NCBI RefSeq assembly: GCF_016862775.1
Contig: NZ_BONP01000007.1
Coordinates: 1-64,000, forward strand
Direction: 5' to 3'
Length of the DNA: 64,000 nt
Source: Cellulomonas phragmiteti
GTDB lineage: Bacteria; Actinomycetota; Actinomycetes; Actinomycetales; Cellulomonadaceae
The position numbers and the translations under genes were made by a program. Under the pieces are notes generated by a model, which did not search any database, was not told where the DNA came from, and worked only from the letters and a program-made list of their open reading frames with translations. The first letter of the stretch is position 1; every line of letters begins with the position of its first letter. Of this stretch, positions 1 through 7,673 are shown piece after piece.

Positions 1-8
1 TCCTGGGC

Positions 9-25
9 GCGAGAGTGCGATCCAG
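9..25 (+). repeat. Copy 1 of a dispersed GAGAGAGCGATCC-type repeat
   Basis: The 17-mer GCGAGAGTGCGATCCAG here differs at two positions from the copy at 69-85 and at one position from the reverse complement of 1265-1281. The family flanks the gene at 145-1065 on both sides. It is seen directly; function is unknown. Repetitive extragenic element or transcription end signal are possibilities. Confidence 0.6.
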
Positions 26-68
26 CCCGTTCAGCACGTGAGATCGCGATCGGGCTCCCCGCATCAGG

Positions 69-85
69 GTGAGAGAGCGATCCAG
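69..85 (+). repeat. Copy 2 of the dispersed GAGAGAGCGATCC-type repeat
   Basis: GTGAGAGAGCGATCCAG, same orientation as the copy at 9-25 and 60 bp after it. A short GC hairpin (CGCCGC 87-92 with GCGGCG 105-110) follows and could contribute to transcription termination of the minus-strand gene that stops at 145. The rest of 1-144 holds no gene I can support. Confidence 0.6.
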
Positions 86-144
86 TCGCCGCGTCTCACG
101 TCAGGCGGCGATCCGTGGGGTGCGGGGCGTCGGCCGTGGTCGTC

Positions 145-1065
145 TCACCAGGTCTGACGTGCCATCACGGAGCCATCGAAGCCGATGAGCCCGGCCACCG
201 TCCGTTCCAGGTCGTTGCGACGTCCCAGGACGTCGCCGCGGTGCACGCCGATCACGGTCCACCCGAACCGCTGCGCGAGGTCCCGTCGTCGCTCGTCGTC
301 GGCGACCTCCTGGGCGTGCCGGGCGTGATGGAACTCCTCGCCGTCGTACTCGACCCCGACGCGTACCGACGGGTACCCCAGGTCGAGCCGGTAGACCTCT
401 CGCCCGGCCGCGTCACGGATGCGGATCTGTGCCTCGGGCCGGGGCAGGTCCGCCTCGACGAGCCGTAGGCGCAACCACGACTCGCCGGCCGACTCCGTGG
501 CAGGCTCGCACTGCTCGATGACGAACCTCGCGCGTGCGATGTTCCGCGCGCCCGCGCACTGCTGCGAGCGTCGTCGCAGCTCCGACGGGGTCACGAGTCC
601 CTGGTGCGCGTACGCGTCGACGGCCGCCAGGGCGAGGAAGCGGGGGGAGTAGCGGGCCAGGTCGAGCGCGGTGCGCGCCGGGGTGGTGGTCGGGATGCCG
701 CGGACCACCTGGACGTCGTCGTCCGGCAGGTCGCTGATCCAGCATCGCAGCCCTGATCGTCGGACACGGGAGACACCGGGGGGCACCACGCACTGGAGCG
801 ATGGCGGCCGCAGGTGCAGCCCCGGCGCCCTCGTGTCGAGGCCGTGGAGCCACGCTGCCGTCTCCCGGCACACCGCGCCGCCTGCCGGCAGCACGGTGCT
901 GACAGCGCGGGCGCGGACCTCGGGGTCGTCGAGCGCCGAGCGGTGCACCAGCACGCTGCGGAACAGCTGCACGTACCCGCCCGCGGCCTCCAGGCGCCGG
1001 ACGGCCGACCAGGTGGCGCCGGCGGCGCGCAGCTCTCTCATGTCCAGCACAGGAGCGAACGACAT
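145..1065 (-). CDS. AbiEi-like / DUF559 endonuclease-domain protein
   Basis: A 306-residue protein of a family common in Actinobacteria. The N-terminal third looks like the AbiEi-type antitoxin winged-helix region (a short helical segment, then 'GGYVQLFRSVLVHRSAL'-like strands). The C-terminal third matches DUF559, a Vsr-like PD-(D/E)xK nuclease fold: around residues 222-242 it reads RLDLGYPSVRVGVEYDG, giving the Asp and the Glu-x-Asp of the metal site. The family is usually annotated as type IV toxin-antitoxin AbiEi domain or endonuclease domain protein; no biochemical role is established. No toxin partner lies beside it. The ATG is preceded at exactly 6 nt by CAGATT, a leaderless-type -10, which supports this start. 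It stands alone, flanked on both sides by a repeat family. Confidence 0.75.
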   Translation of the reverse strand: MSFAPVLDMRELRAAGATWSAVRRLEAAGGYVQLFRSVLVHRSALDDPEVRARAVSTVLPAGGAVCRETAAWLHGLDTRAPGLHLRPPSLQCVVPPGVSRVRRSGLRCWISDLPDDDVQVVRGIPTTTPARTALDLARYSPRFLALAAVDAYAHQGLVTPSELRRRSQQCAGARNIARARFVIEQCEPATESAGESWLRLRLVEADLPRPEAQIRIRDAAGREVYRLDLGYPSVRVGVEYDGEEFHHARHAQEVADDERRRDLAQRFGWTVIGVHRGDVLGRRNDLERTVAGLIGFDGSVMARQTW

Positions 1066-1264
1066 GACGTGAATCTGCCGCGCGGTCCCGCGGCGCCGGC
1101 TCCGGCGGCCGGGATCTGTGGACCTGGCCTCGTGGCGCAGGGGCTGGGGTCGGCTGAGGGGCTGTCCGGTGCCTCGCTCAGCGCGCCGCGTCTCCCAGCG
1201 GCCTCGAGGAGCTGGATCGCGCCGTCACAGGTCGAGGGACGCTCCCTTCGCTCGGGAAGTGCGG

Positions 1265-1426
1265 CTGGATCGCTCTCTCGCGGTTGGGGGGGTGGGCGGG
1301 ATTGCTCTCTCGCGGTTGGGGGGGTGGGCGGGATTGCTCTCTGGCGGCTGGGGGGTGGGCGGGATTGCTCTCTGGCGGCTGGGGGGTGGGCGGGTTTGCT
1401 CTCTCGCGGCTGGGGTGGGGGGTGGG
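1265..1426. repeat. Tandem array of five 31-35 bp units
   Basis: Five head-to-tail units begin at about 1267, 1298, 1330, 1361 and 1392. Each contains GCTCTCTCGCGG or GCTCTCTGGCGG followed by a G-rich stretch such as TTGGGGGGGTGGGC. The first unit begins inside CTGGATCGCTCTCTCGC (1265-1281), the reverse complement of the dispersed 17-mer seen at 9-25 and 69-85, so the array seems to have grown from a copy of that element. The G runs could form G-quadruplexes on this strand. Between 1066 and 1264 I see nothing else I can name apart from the -10 of the leftward gene. Confidence 0.85.
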
Positions 1427-1440
1427 AGAGAGCAAACCCG
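1391..1440 (-). terminator. Terminator-like hairpin after fadB
   Basis: A perfect 15-bp inverted repeat: CGGGTTTGCTCTCTC (1391-1405) and GAGAGAGCAAACCCG (1426-1440), with a 20-nt G-rich loop. It lies 9 nt beyond the fadB stop. There is no T tract, as is common in high-GC actinobacteria. The right arm could also pair, less perfectly, with the CTCTCTC core of each of the four upstream repeat units. Confidence 0.7.
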
Positions 1441-1448
1441 GCCGTCCG

Positions 1449-3566
1449 TCAGGTGAGCGGGACGTTCGCCCGGTCGTCGGGGAGCAGGCGGCGGCCCAGG
1501 ACGCGCTCGCTGTAGCCCGTGCGGTCGAGGTACGGCGTGATCCCGCCGAGGTGGAAGCCCCAGCCGGCGCCCAGGATCATGCACAGGTCGATCTGCTCGG
1601 GGGTGGTCACCACACCCTCGTCGAGCATGTGGCCGACCTCCACCGTCAGGGCCGTCAGCACCGCGTCGAGCACGCCGGCCTCGTCGGCCGGCGCTGCCAC
1701 CGCGGTGTCCCGGGCGGCGTCGAAGACCTCCTGCACGGCCGGGTCCACGCGCTTCGGGAGCCCCTTGCCCGGCGCCGGCCCGACGACGCGCGTCCCGTCG
1801 GCCACCAGCCTCTCCAGGCCGGGGGAGCGCGGGAACCGCTCGCCCAGGTTCTCGCGCAGCGACGTGAGCACGTGCAGCCCGACCGCCGGGCCGACGAGGT
1901 CGAAGAGCTCGAAGGGCGGCATCGGCAGGCCCAGCGGGTCCAGCGCGCGGTCGGCGACCTCGACGGGGGTGCCCTTCTCGACGGCGTCGACGATGACGCC
2001 CAGCAGCAGCACCAGCAGCCGGTTGACGACGAAGCCGGGGCGGTCCGCGACGAGCACCGCGGTCTTGCGCAGCCTGCCGACGACCGCGAACGCCGTCGCC
2101 AGGGCCTCGTCGGACGTGTGCTCGGCCTGGACGACCTCGACCAGCGGCATCGCGGCCACCGGGTTGAAGAAGTGCAGGCCGACGACGCGCCCGGGGTGCT
2201 CGAGGTCGGCGGCCATGCGCGTCACGGACAGCGCCGACGTGTTGGTCGCCAGGATCGCGTCGGGGGCGATGACGCCCTCGAGCTCCGCGAACACCTTCTT
2301 CTTCAGCTCGAGCACCTCGGTGACCGCCTCGATCACCAGGTCGCACCCGGCGAACACCGCGATGTCGGTGGACCCGGTGACCTGGGCGACGATCCGCGCA
2401 CCCGCGTCGGACGACATGCGCCCGGACGTGACGAGCCGCTCGACCGTCGACCGCACGGTGCCCAGGCCCTGCTCGACGCGTGCCTTGTCGAGGTCCCGCA
2501 TGACGACGGGCACGCCCAGCCGCTGGGCGAACAGCAGGGCGATCTGCGCGGCCATGAGGCCGGCGCCGACGACGCCGACGCGCGTCACCGGCCGTGCCAG
2601 CGCGGCGTCGGGCGCACCGGTGGGCCGCTTGCCCGACTGGACGAGCCCGAACGCGTAGACGCTCGCGCGCATCTCGTCGCTCATGATGAGGTCCGCCAGC
2701 GCCTCGTCCTCGGCGGCGAACGCGGCGTCCCTGTCGGTGTCGCGGGCGGCGGCCATGAGGTCCAGCGCCCGGCCCGGTGCCGGCCGCGAACCGTGGACGA
2801 CGGCGTCGAGCCGTGCGCGGGCGGCCGCCACGGTGGCGTCCCAGGTCGCGGCGTCGTCGAGGGGGCGGCGTGCGACCGTCACGTCGCCCGCCAGCACGCC
2901 GGCCGCCCAGCGCACCGACTCCTCGAGGAAGTCGGCGGGCGCCAGCACCTCGTCGACGAGTCCGATCGCAGCCGCCTGCTGCGCCGTGAACGGCTTGTTG
3001 GCGGCCGGGCGCGTGAGGACGACGTCGAGCGCCGCCTCGATGCCCACCAGCCGCGGCACGAGGTATGCGCCGCCCCAGCCGGGCACCAGGCCGAGCCCGG
3101 TCTCGGGCAGCGCGAGCGCGCGGACGTCGGACGCCACGGTGCGGTAGTCGCAGTTCAGCGCGACCTCGAGCCCGCCCCCGAGCGCGACACCGTTGACGAA
3201 CGCGAACGTCGGGACGCCGAGCTCGCCGAGCAGCCGGTACGCGTCGTGCCCGCCGCGGCCCAGCGCGAGGGCCTCCTCGCGCGACCTGACGGTGGCGACC
3301 TGCGTGAGGTCCGCGCCGGCGGCGAGGAAGTACGGCTTGCCGGTGACGGCCAGGGCGGCGATCTCTCCCGCGGCCGCGCGCGCCTGCTGCGCCCGCAGCA
3401 CCGCGGTCAGCTCGGCGATGCCCTGCGGACCGAGCGTCGTGGGCTTGGTGTGGTCCAGCCCGTTGTCGAGCGTGACGAGGGCCAGCGTGCCGAGGTCGCC
3501 GGGCAGCCGCACGTCGCGGACCAGGGCGTGGGTGACGCGCTCGGGGCGCGGGGCGGACGTGCTCAT
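1449..3566 (-). CDS. fadB: Bifunctional enoyl-CoA hydratase / 3-hydroxyacyl-CoA dehydrogenase
   Basis: A 705-residue multifunctional beta-oxidation enzyme that hydrates 2-enoyl-CoA and oxidises 3-hydroxyacyl-CoA with NAD. The N-terminal crotonase domain (about 1-210) shows the oxyanion-hole region AAGADLTQV, the GVALGGGLEVALNCDYR turn and the PETGLGLVPGWGG catalytic Glu segment. The dehydrogenase NAD fold begins near residue 325 with VGVVGAGLMAAQIALLFAQ; substrate-domain motifs such as HFFNPVAAMPLVEVV and DRPGFVVNRLL follow. Length is normal for FadB. The ATG start overlaps the fadA stop as ATGA, so the two are translationally coupled; together they make the trifunctional complex. The long frame upstream of this start is the antisense or shifted fadA region and is excluded. 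Confidence 0.93.
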   Translation of the reverse strand: MSTSAPRPERVTHALVRDVRLPGDLGTLALVTLDNGLDHTKPTTLGPQGIAELTAVLRAQQARAAAGEIAALAVTGKPYFLAAGADLTQVATVRSREEALALGRGGHDAYRLLGELGVPTFAFVNGVALGGGLEVALNCDYRTVASDVRALALPETGLGLVPGWGGAYLVPRLVGIEAALDVVLTRPAANKPFTAQQAAAIGLVDEVLAPADFLEESVRWAAGVLAGDVTVARRPLDDAATWDATVAAARARLDAVVHGSRPAPGRALDLMAAARDTDRDAAFAAEDEALADLIMSDEMRASVYAFGLVQSGKRPTGAPDAALARPVTRVGVVGAGLMAAQIALLFAQRLGVPVVMRDLDKARVEQGLGTVRSTVERLVTSGRMSSDAGARIVAQVTGSTDIAVFAGCDLVIEAVTEVLELKKKVFAELEGVIAPDAILATNTSALSVTRMAADLEHPGRVVGLHFFNPVAAMPLVEVVQAEHTSDEALATAFAVVGRLRKTAVLVADRPGFVVNRLLVLLLGVIVDAVEKGTPVEVADRALDPLGLPMPPFELFDLVGPAVGLHVLTSLRENLGERFPRSPGLERLVADGTRVVGPAPGKGLPKRVDPAVQEVFDAARDTAVAAPADEAGVLDAVLTALTVEVGHMLDEGVVTTPEQIDLCMILGAGWGFHLGGITPYLDRTGYSERVLGRRLLPDDRANVPLT

Positions 3567-4801
3567 CGGGCATCCTCCTGGCCGGTGAATCCGGGGTTCT
3601 CCCAGACGACGGTGCCGCCCTGGCCCAGGCCGACGCACATCGTCGTGATGCCGTACCGCACCTCGGGGTGCTCGGCGAACTGGCGCGCGAGCTGCGTCAT
3701 GAGCCGGACGCCGGACGACGCGAGCGGGTGCCCCACCGCGATCGCCCCGCCGTACGGGTTCACGCGCGGGTCGTCGTCCGCGATGCCGAACGCGTCGAGG
3801 AACGACAGGACCTGCACGGCGAAGGCCTCGTTGATCTCGATCAGCCCGATGTCGTCGATCGTCAGGCCGGCGCGTTCGAGCGCCTTGTGCGTGGCGGGCA
3901 CGGGGCCCAGCCCCATCACCTCGGGCTCGACGCCCGCGTAGGCGAACGCGACCAGCCGCATCCGCACGGGGAGCCCGAGCTCGACCGCGACGTCCTCCGC
4001 GGCCAGCAGGCACGACGCCGCGCCGTCCGTCAGGGGAGCGGACGTGCCCGCGGTGACGCGCCCACCGGGTCGGAACGGCGTGGGCAGTCCGGCGATCGCC
4101 CCGACGGTCGTGCCCGGGCGCGGCGGCTCGTCCGCCGTCGCAAGGCCCCAGCCGTGCTCCGGGTCGCGCAGCGCGACGGGCACGAGGTCCGGGTCGATGC
4201 GTCCCGAGGCCAGGGCCGCCGCGTACTTCTCCTGGCTGGACACCGCGTACGCGTCGGCGCGCTCCCGCGTCAGGGCGGGGAACCGGTCGTGCAGGTTCTC
4301 GGCCGTGACCCCCATGTTCAGGGCGTCCGCGGCCACGATCCGCTCGGCGAGGAACCGCGGGTTGGGGTCGGCGTCGAAGCCCATGGGGTGGTGGCCCATG
4401 TGCTCGACGCCCCCGGCGATCGTGACGTCCTGCGCGCCGAACCCGATGGCGGCGGCCGTCGTCGTGACGGCCGTCATCGCGCCCGCGCACATGCGGTCGA
4501 CGGCGAACCCGGGCACCGTCGGCGGCAGACCCGCGAGCATCGCGACGGTGCGCCCGAGCGTCAGTCCCTGGTCGCCCTGCTGCGTGGTGGCGGCCAGCGC
4601 GACGTCGTCGACGCGCTCGGGCGGGAGCCCGGGGTGGCGGCGCAGGATCTCACGGACGGTCTTGACGGCGAGGTCGTCGGCGCGGGTGTGCGCGTACAGG
4701 CCGTCGGTGCGGGCGCGACCGAACGGGGTGCGCACCCCGTCGACGAAGACGACACGGCGTGCGGCGGGCACGCGGGCGTCGGGGTGGGACGTGCTCGGCA
4801 T
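3563..4801 (-). CDS. fadA: Acetyl-CoA acyltransferase (thiolase)
   Basis: A 412-residue thiolase, the last step of the beta-oxidation cycle. Motifs visible: VVFVDGVRTPFGRAR at the N-terminus, the nucleophilic cysteine in DRMCAGAMTAV (near residue 102), NEAFAVQ, the histidine in GHPLASSGVRLM, and the C-terminal TTMCVGLGQGG with the second catalytic cysteine. The start is set by an AGGAGG site (4806-4811) 4 nt upstream of the ATG; an earlier in-frame Met at 4921 lies before this site and before the promoter and is not credible. First gene of the fadA-fadB operon, whose only other member overlaps by 4 bp. Confidence 0.93.
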   Translation of the reverse strand: MPSTSHPDARVPAARRVVFVDGVRTPFGRARTDGLYAHTRADDLAVKTVREILRRHPGLPPERVDDVALAATTQQGDQGLTLGRTVAMLAGLPPTVPGFAVDRMCAGAMTAVTTTAAAIGFGAQDVTIAGGVEHMGHHPMGFDADPNPRFLAERIVAADALNMGVTAENLHDRFPALTRERADAYAVSSQEKYAAALASGRIDPDLVPVALRDPEHGWGLATADEPPRPGTTVGAIAGLPTPFRPGGRVTAGTSAPLTDGAASCLLAAEDVAVELGLPVRMRLVAFAYAGVEPEVMGLGPVPATHKALERAGLTIDDIGLIEINEAFAVQVLSFLDAFGIADDDPRVNPYGGAIAVGHPLASSGVRLMTQLARQFAEHPEVRYGITTMCVGLGQGGTVVWENPGFTGQEDAR

Positions 4802-4868
4802 CAGTCCTCCTGGGGGACGGCGGTGTCCGGGAGTGCGCGTACGACGCGATCGCGTGCCCCCGGGGACC

Positions 4869-4904
4869 ATCGTCCCTGGACACGCGAAGTTACTCAAGAG
4901 TAAC
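4869..4904 (-). promoter_or_regulatory. fadAB promoter with palindromic operator-like site
   Basis: A perfect 16-bp palindrome, GTTACTCAAGAGTAAC (4889-4904), lies about 90 bp upstream of fadA. Reading leftward it overlaps a possible -35 TTGAGT (4892-4897), 17 nt before a possible -10 GACGAT (4869-4874). Short inverted repeats of this form are typical TetR-family operators over actinobacterial fatty-acid operons. The palindrome is direct observation; the regulator is not in the window. Confidence 0.6.
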
Positions 4905-4942
4905 AGTGGAGCGCCCTGCACCCGGCGGCGACCGCCGGGGGC

Positions 4943-6202
4943 TCAGGACGCCGCGAGCGACGCCGCCAGACGCTCCGCGAGCAGCTCCACCTGCCAGGCC
5001 CGGGCACCACCGGCCGCCAGGGCCGCAGCGATCCCGGCCGCGTCCGCGGGGTCCGGCGGCGACCAGCACAGCCGTCGCAGCAGGTCCGGCTGCAGCAGGT
5101 TCTCCACGGGGACCGCGTGCTGCTCGGACAGCCCGGTCACCACCGAGCGTGCCGCCGCGAGCCGGCGGGCCGCCGCCGGGTCGCGGTCCGCCCACACGCG
5201 CGCGGGCGGAGGGCCGTCGGACGCGGGACCCCGGGTCGGCGGCAGCTCGGACTCGGGCAGGGCGACGGCGCGGTCGATCGCCGCCTGCCACAGCGCCGCG
5301 CGGCGACGCGTCCCCTTGCCGGCGAACGCCGGCAGGGCGACGAGCTGGCCGGCCGTGCGGGGCAGCGCCTGGGCCGCTGCGACGATCGCCGCGTCGGGCA
5401 GCACCCGGCCGGGGGAGATGTCGCGCTCGCGCGCGTTGCGGTCGCGCGTCGCGTACAGCTCGCGGACCACGGCGAGCCGACGCGCGTCGCGCACGCCGTG
5501 CAGCCCCGAGACCCGGCGCCACGGCTCGGTGCGCGGCGCCGGCGGCGGCGCCGTGCGGACCGCCTCGAACTCCTGGCGCGCCCACTCGGCCTTGCCGGCC
5601 ACGGCGAGCCGCTCGGCGAGCACCTGACGGACCTCGACCAGGACCTCGACGTCCAGGGCCGCGTACCGCAGCCACTCGGCGGGCAGGGGGCGTGTGGACC
5701 AGTCGACCGCCGAGTGCTCCTTGGCCAGGCCCAGGCCCAGGGTGTCCGCGACGACCGCCGCGAGGCCGACCCGTTCCATCCCGAGCAGGCGCGCCGCGAG
5801 CTCGGTGTCGAAGATGCGCGACGGCCGCAGGCCCTGCTCGGCGAGCCCGGGGAGGTCCTGCGACGCGGCGTGCAGCACCCACTCGACGCCCACGAGCGCC
5901 TCGGACAGCGCGGAGAGGTCCGGCAGCGCGATCGGGTCGACGAGGGCCGTGCCGGCGTCCTCGCGCCGCAGCTGCACCAGGTAGGTGCGCTGCCCGTACC
6001 GGTAGCCCGACGCGCGCTCGGCGTCGACCGCGACGGGCCCGGTCCCTGCCGCGAACGCGGCGATCGTCGCCGCCAGCGCCGCGGGCGTGGCGACCACCGG
6101 GGGCACGCCGTCGGCGGGCTCCAGCAGGGGGACGACGACGGGCGCCGTCACCTCGGGGCGCTCGTCCGCACCCGCGGTGTCCTGTGACGCCTCGACCTCC
6201 AT
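4943..6202 (-). CDS. rnd: Ribonuclease D family 3'-5' exonuclease with HRDC domain
   Basis: A protein of about 419 residues with the DEDDy exonuclease fold in the first half: ExoI VDAERASGYRYG (Asp and Glu), ExoII around HAASQDLPGL and FDTELAARLLG, ExoIII YAALDVEVLVEV (Tyr and Asp). An HRDC nucleic-acid-binding domain follows after about residue 230 (RDISPGRVLPDAAIV). RNase D trims the 3' ends of structured RNAs such as tRNA precursors. The chosen ATG has TACGGT 7 nt upstream, a leaderless-type -10; the longer frame to 6298 adds a low-complexity tail. In actinobacteria this gene commonly sits next to DUF3000, as it does here with one regulator between. Confidence 0.88.
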   Translation of the reverse strand: MEVEASQDTAGADERPEVTAPVVVPLLEPADGVPPVVATPAALAATIAAFAAGTGPVAVDAERASGYRYGQRTYLVQLRREDAGTALVDPIALPDLSALSEALVGVEWVLHAASQDLPGLAEQGLRPSRIFDTELAARLLGMERVGLAAVVADTLGLGLAKEHSAVDWSTRPLPAEWLRYAALDVEVLVEVRQVLAERLAVAGKAEWARQEFEAVRTAPPPAPRTEPWRRVSGLHGVRDARRLAVVRELYATRDRNARERDISPGRVLPDAAIVAAAQALPRTAGQLVALPAFAGKGTRRRAALWQAAIDRAVALPESELPPTRGPASDGPPPARVWADRDPAAARRLAAARSVVTGLSEQHAVPVENLLQPDLLRRLCWSPPDPADAAGIAAALAAGGARAWQVELLAERLAASLAAS

Positions 6203-6326
6203 GACGACCACCGTAGGCGACGCGGGCGGTGCGTCCGTGCAGGCGGGGGGTGCGTCGCGCGTCGCGCGGCCGACGCCGGCAGGTGGGCGGGCGGTCATCG
6301 CGGCGCCACGGACGGACGTGCCGTGG

Positions 6327-6902
6327 TCAGTCGATCATCCGGTGACGGATCGCGATCGCGACGAGCTCGGCGCGGTCGCCCGTGCCCAGCTTGCGCGAGA
6401 TGCGCGCGAGGTGGCTCTTGACCGTCAGCGCCGACAGGCCCAGCTCCTCGCCGATGAGGCGGTTGGTGCGACCCTCGGCGACGCGCGCGAGCACGCTGAG
6501 CTCGCGTGCGCTCAGCTCGGCGGTCGGCGCCACGGGGGCCGGGGCGACCCGCGCCGGGGCGGACGTGGCCTCGGTGGTGCTGGCGACCCCGCCCCGCAGC
6601 CCGCCGGCGAGCAGCGTGCGCAGCTCCTCACGGCCGGCGCGGCGCGCGAGCACCACCACCCGGTGGGCGCCCCGCCGGTGCAGCGCACGGACCAGGGTCT
6701 CGCCCTCGCCGTCCGAGATCTGCGTGACGACGACGCACATGGGGTGCCGGGCGGGGGTGGCCGAGGGCACCCGCCGCGACGTGGGCAGGCCCGTGACGCC
6801 CGGCGCACGACGGGCCGGGAGGTCGCGGACGTCACGTCGAAGAGGCTCGATGGTCACGTCCGGTGCATCGGCAGTGGCGACGACGGACTTGAGCCGGGGC
6901 AC
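6327..6902 (-). CDS. LuxR-type helix-turn-helix regulator
   Basis: A 191-residue regulator. The C-terminal 60 residues are a clear LuxR/NarL DNA-binding domain: LSARELSVLARVAEGRTNRL then LSALTVKSHLARISRKLG, with the recognition helix TVKSHL. The N-terminal part (about 50-115) resembles a degenerate receiver (VVVTQISDGEGETLVRAL) but lacks an obvious phosphoacceptor Asp, and an Ala/Pro-rich linker separates the two. It follows the DUF3000 gene by 9 nt in the same direction, so the two are probably cotranscribed. The GTG start has no clear ribosome site; a downstream start is possible. Target genes are unknown. Confidence 0.8.
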   Translation of the reverse strand: MPRLKSVVATADAPDVTIEPLRRDVRDLPARRAPGVTGLPTSRRVPSATPARHPMCVVVTQISDGEGETLVRALHRRGAHRVVVLARRAGREELRTLLAGGLRGGVASTTEATSAPARVAPAPVAPTAELSARELSVLARVAEGRTNRLIGEELGLSALTVKSHLARISRKLGTGDRAELVAIAIRHRMID

Positions 6903-6911
6903 GGCGGACCG

Positions 6912-7493
6912 TCAGCGGCGGGGCAGGGGCACGACGCCCTCGGGCAGCGGCGGCAGCCCGGCGGCCGTGCACAGCAGCGTGGACCAGGCCGTCAGGTGCG
7001 GTCCGAGCTGCTCGTCCCAGGCGGTCCACGACGCCCGGATCTCCAGCTCGGTCTGCTCCTCGCGGCGGTCCAGGGCTCCGAAGCTCTGGGACAGCACGCG
7101 CGTCACGGTGCCGCCGGCGGCGTGGGGGTCGACGCCCACGGAGGCCAGGGCGTCGTGGAACCACGACCAGGCGACCTCCGCGAGCAGGGGGTCGGCGCCC
7201 ACCTCCGCCTCGAGGCTCGCCCGCACGAGGGTGACCAGACGGAACGACCCGTCCCACGCCTCCTGGCCCTCGGGGTCGTACAGCACGACGAACCGGCCCG
7301 AGGCGAGGTCCTGCGCCGCGACGGAGCGGCGCGCCGTCCGGACCTCGGCGGTGAGCGCCGCCGAGTAGGGCGCGATCCGCGCGGGACCGGGCACCTCGTC
7401 GAGCACGACCTCCGGTCGCACGGGCACGCCGCGCAAGGAGCGCAGGGCGCGGACGAACTCGGCGGGGACGTCCTCGGGTCCGGCAGGGGTCAC
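6912..7493 (-). CDS. DUF3000 family protein
   Basis: A 193-residue protein matching DUF3000, a family confined to Actinobacteria and of unknown function. Recognisable parts are the start (EDVPAEFVRALRSL, then RPEVVLDEVPGPARIAPYSA) and the middle (RFVVLYDPEGQEAWDGSFRL). It has no membrane segment or enzyme motif I can identify. The GTG start is preceded at exactly 6 nt by TACGCT (7500-7505), so the message is probably leaderless. Its placement upstream of a LuxR regulator and close to RNase D is the usual actinobacterial context. Confidence 0.85.
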   Translation of the reverse strand: MTPAGPEDVPAEFVRALRSLRGVPVRPEVVLDEVPGPARIAPYSAALTAEVRTARRSVAAQDLASGRFVVLYDPEGQEAWDGSFRLVTLVRASLEAEVGADPLLAEVAWSWFHDALASVGVDPHAAGGTVTRVLSQSFGALDRREEQTELEIRASWTAWDEQLGPHLTAWSTLLCTAAGLPPLPEGVVPLPRR

Positions 7494-7563
7494 GCGGCGA
7501 GCGTACGGGCGCCCTGCGCGTCTCGGTCCCCGGCACGCCGACGGTGTCGGCCCCCGTGCGCAC

Positions 7564-7656
7564 TAGGCTCGGCGACGCATCCGCACGTGCCCCCACGCAC
7601 GGCGCCGGCCGCAGCGCGGCACGGCACCTGCCGGTGGTGGTACGTGCCCACCGGCA
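7564..7656 (+). promoter_or_regulatory. gnd promoter and leader hairpin
   Basis: A TAGGCT -10 lies at 7564-7569, giving a leader of about 100 nt. A 9-bp hairpin, TGCCGGTGG (7629-7637) with CCACCGGCA (7648-7656), ends 2 nt before the AAGGAG ribosome site (7659-7664). It could affect ribosome access; no known riboswitch class is recognised. Confidence 0.45.
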
Positions 7657-7673
7657 TGAAGGAGCGCTCTGTG

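Noticed and set aside
145..1065. AbiEii toxin partner for the AbiEi-like gene
   Set aside because: No nucleotidyltransferase-like gene lies on either side; the neighbours are repeats and fadB.
1265..1426. CRISPR-like array
   Set aside because: The units are directly tandem without unique spacers, and no cas gene is present.
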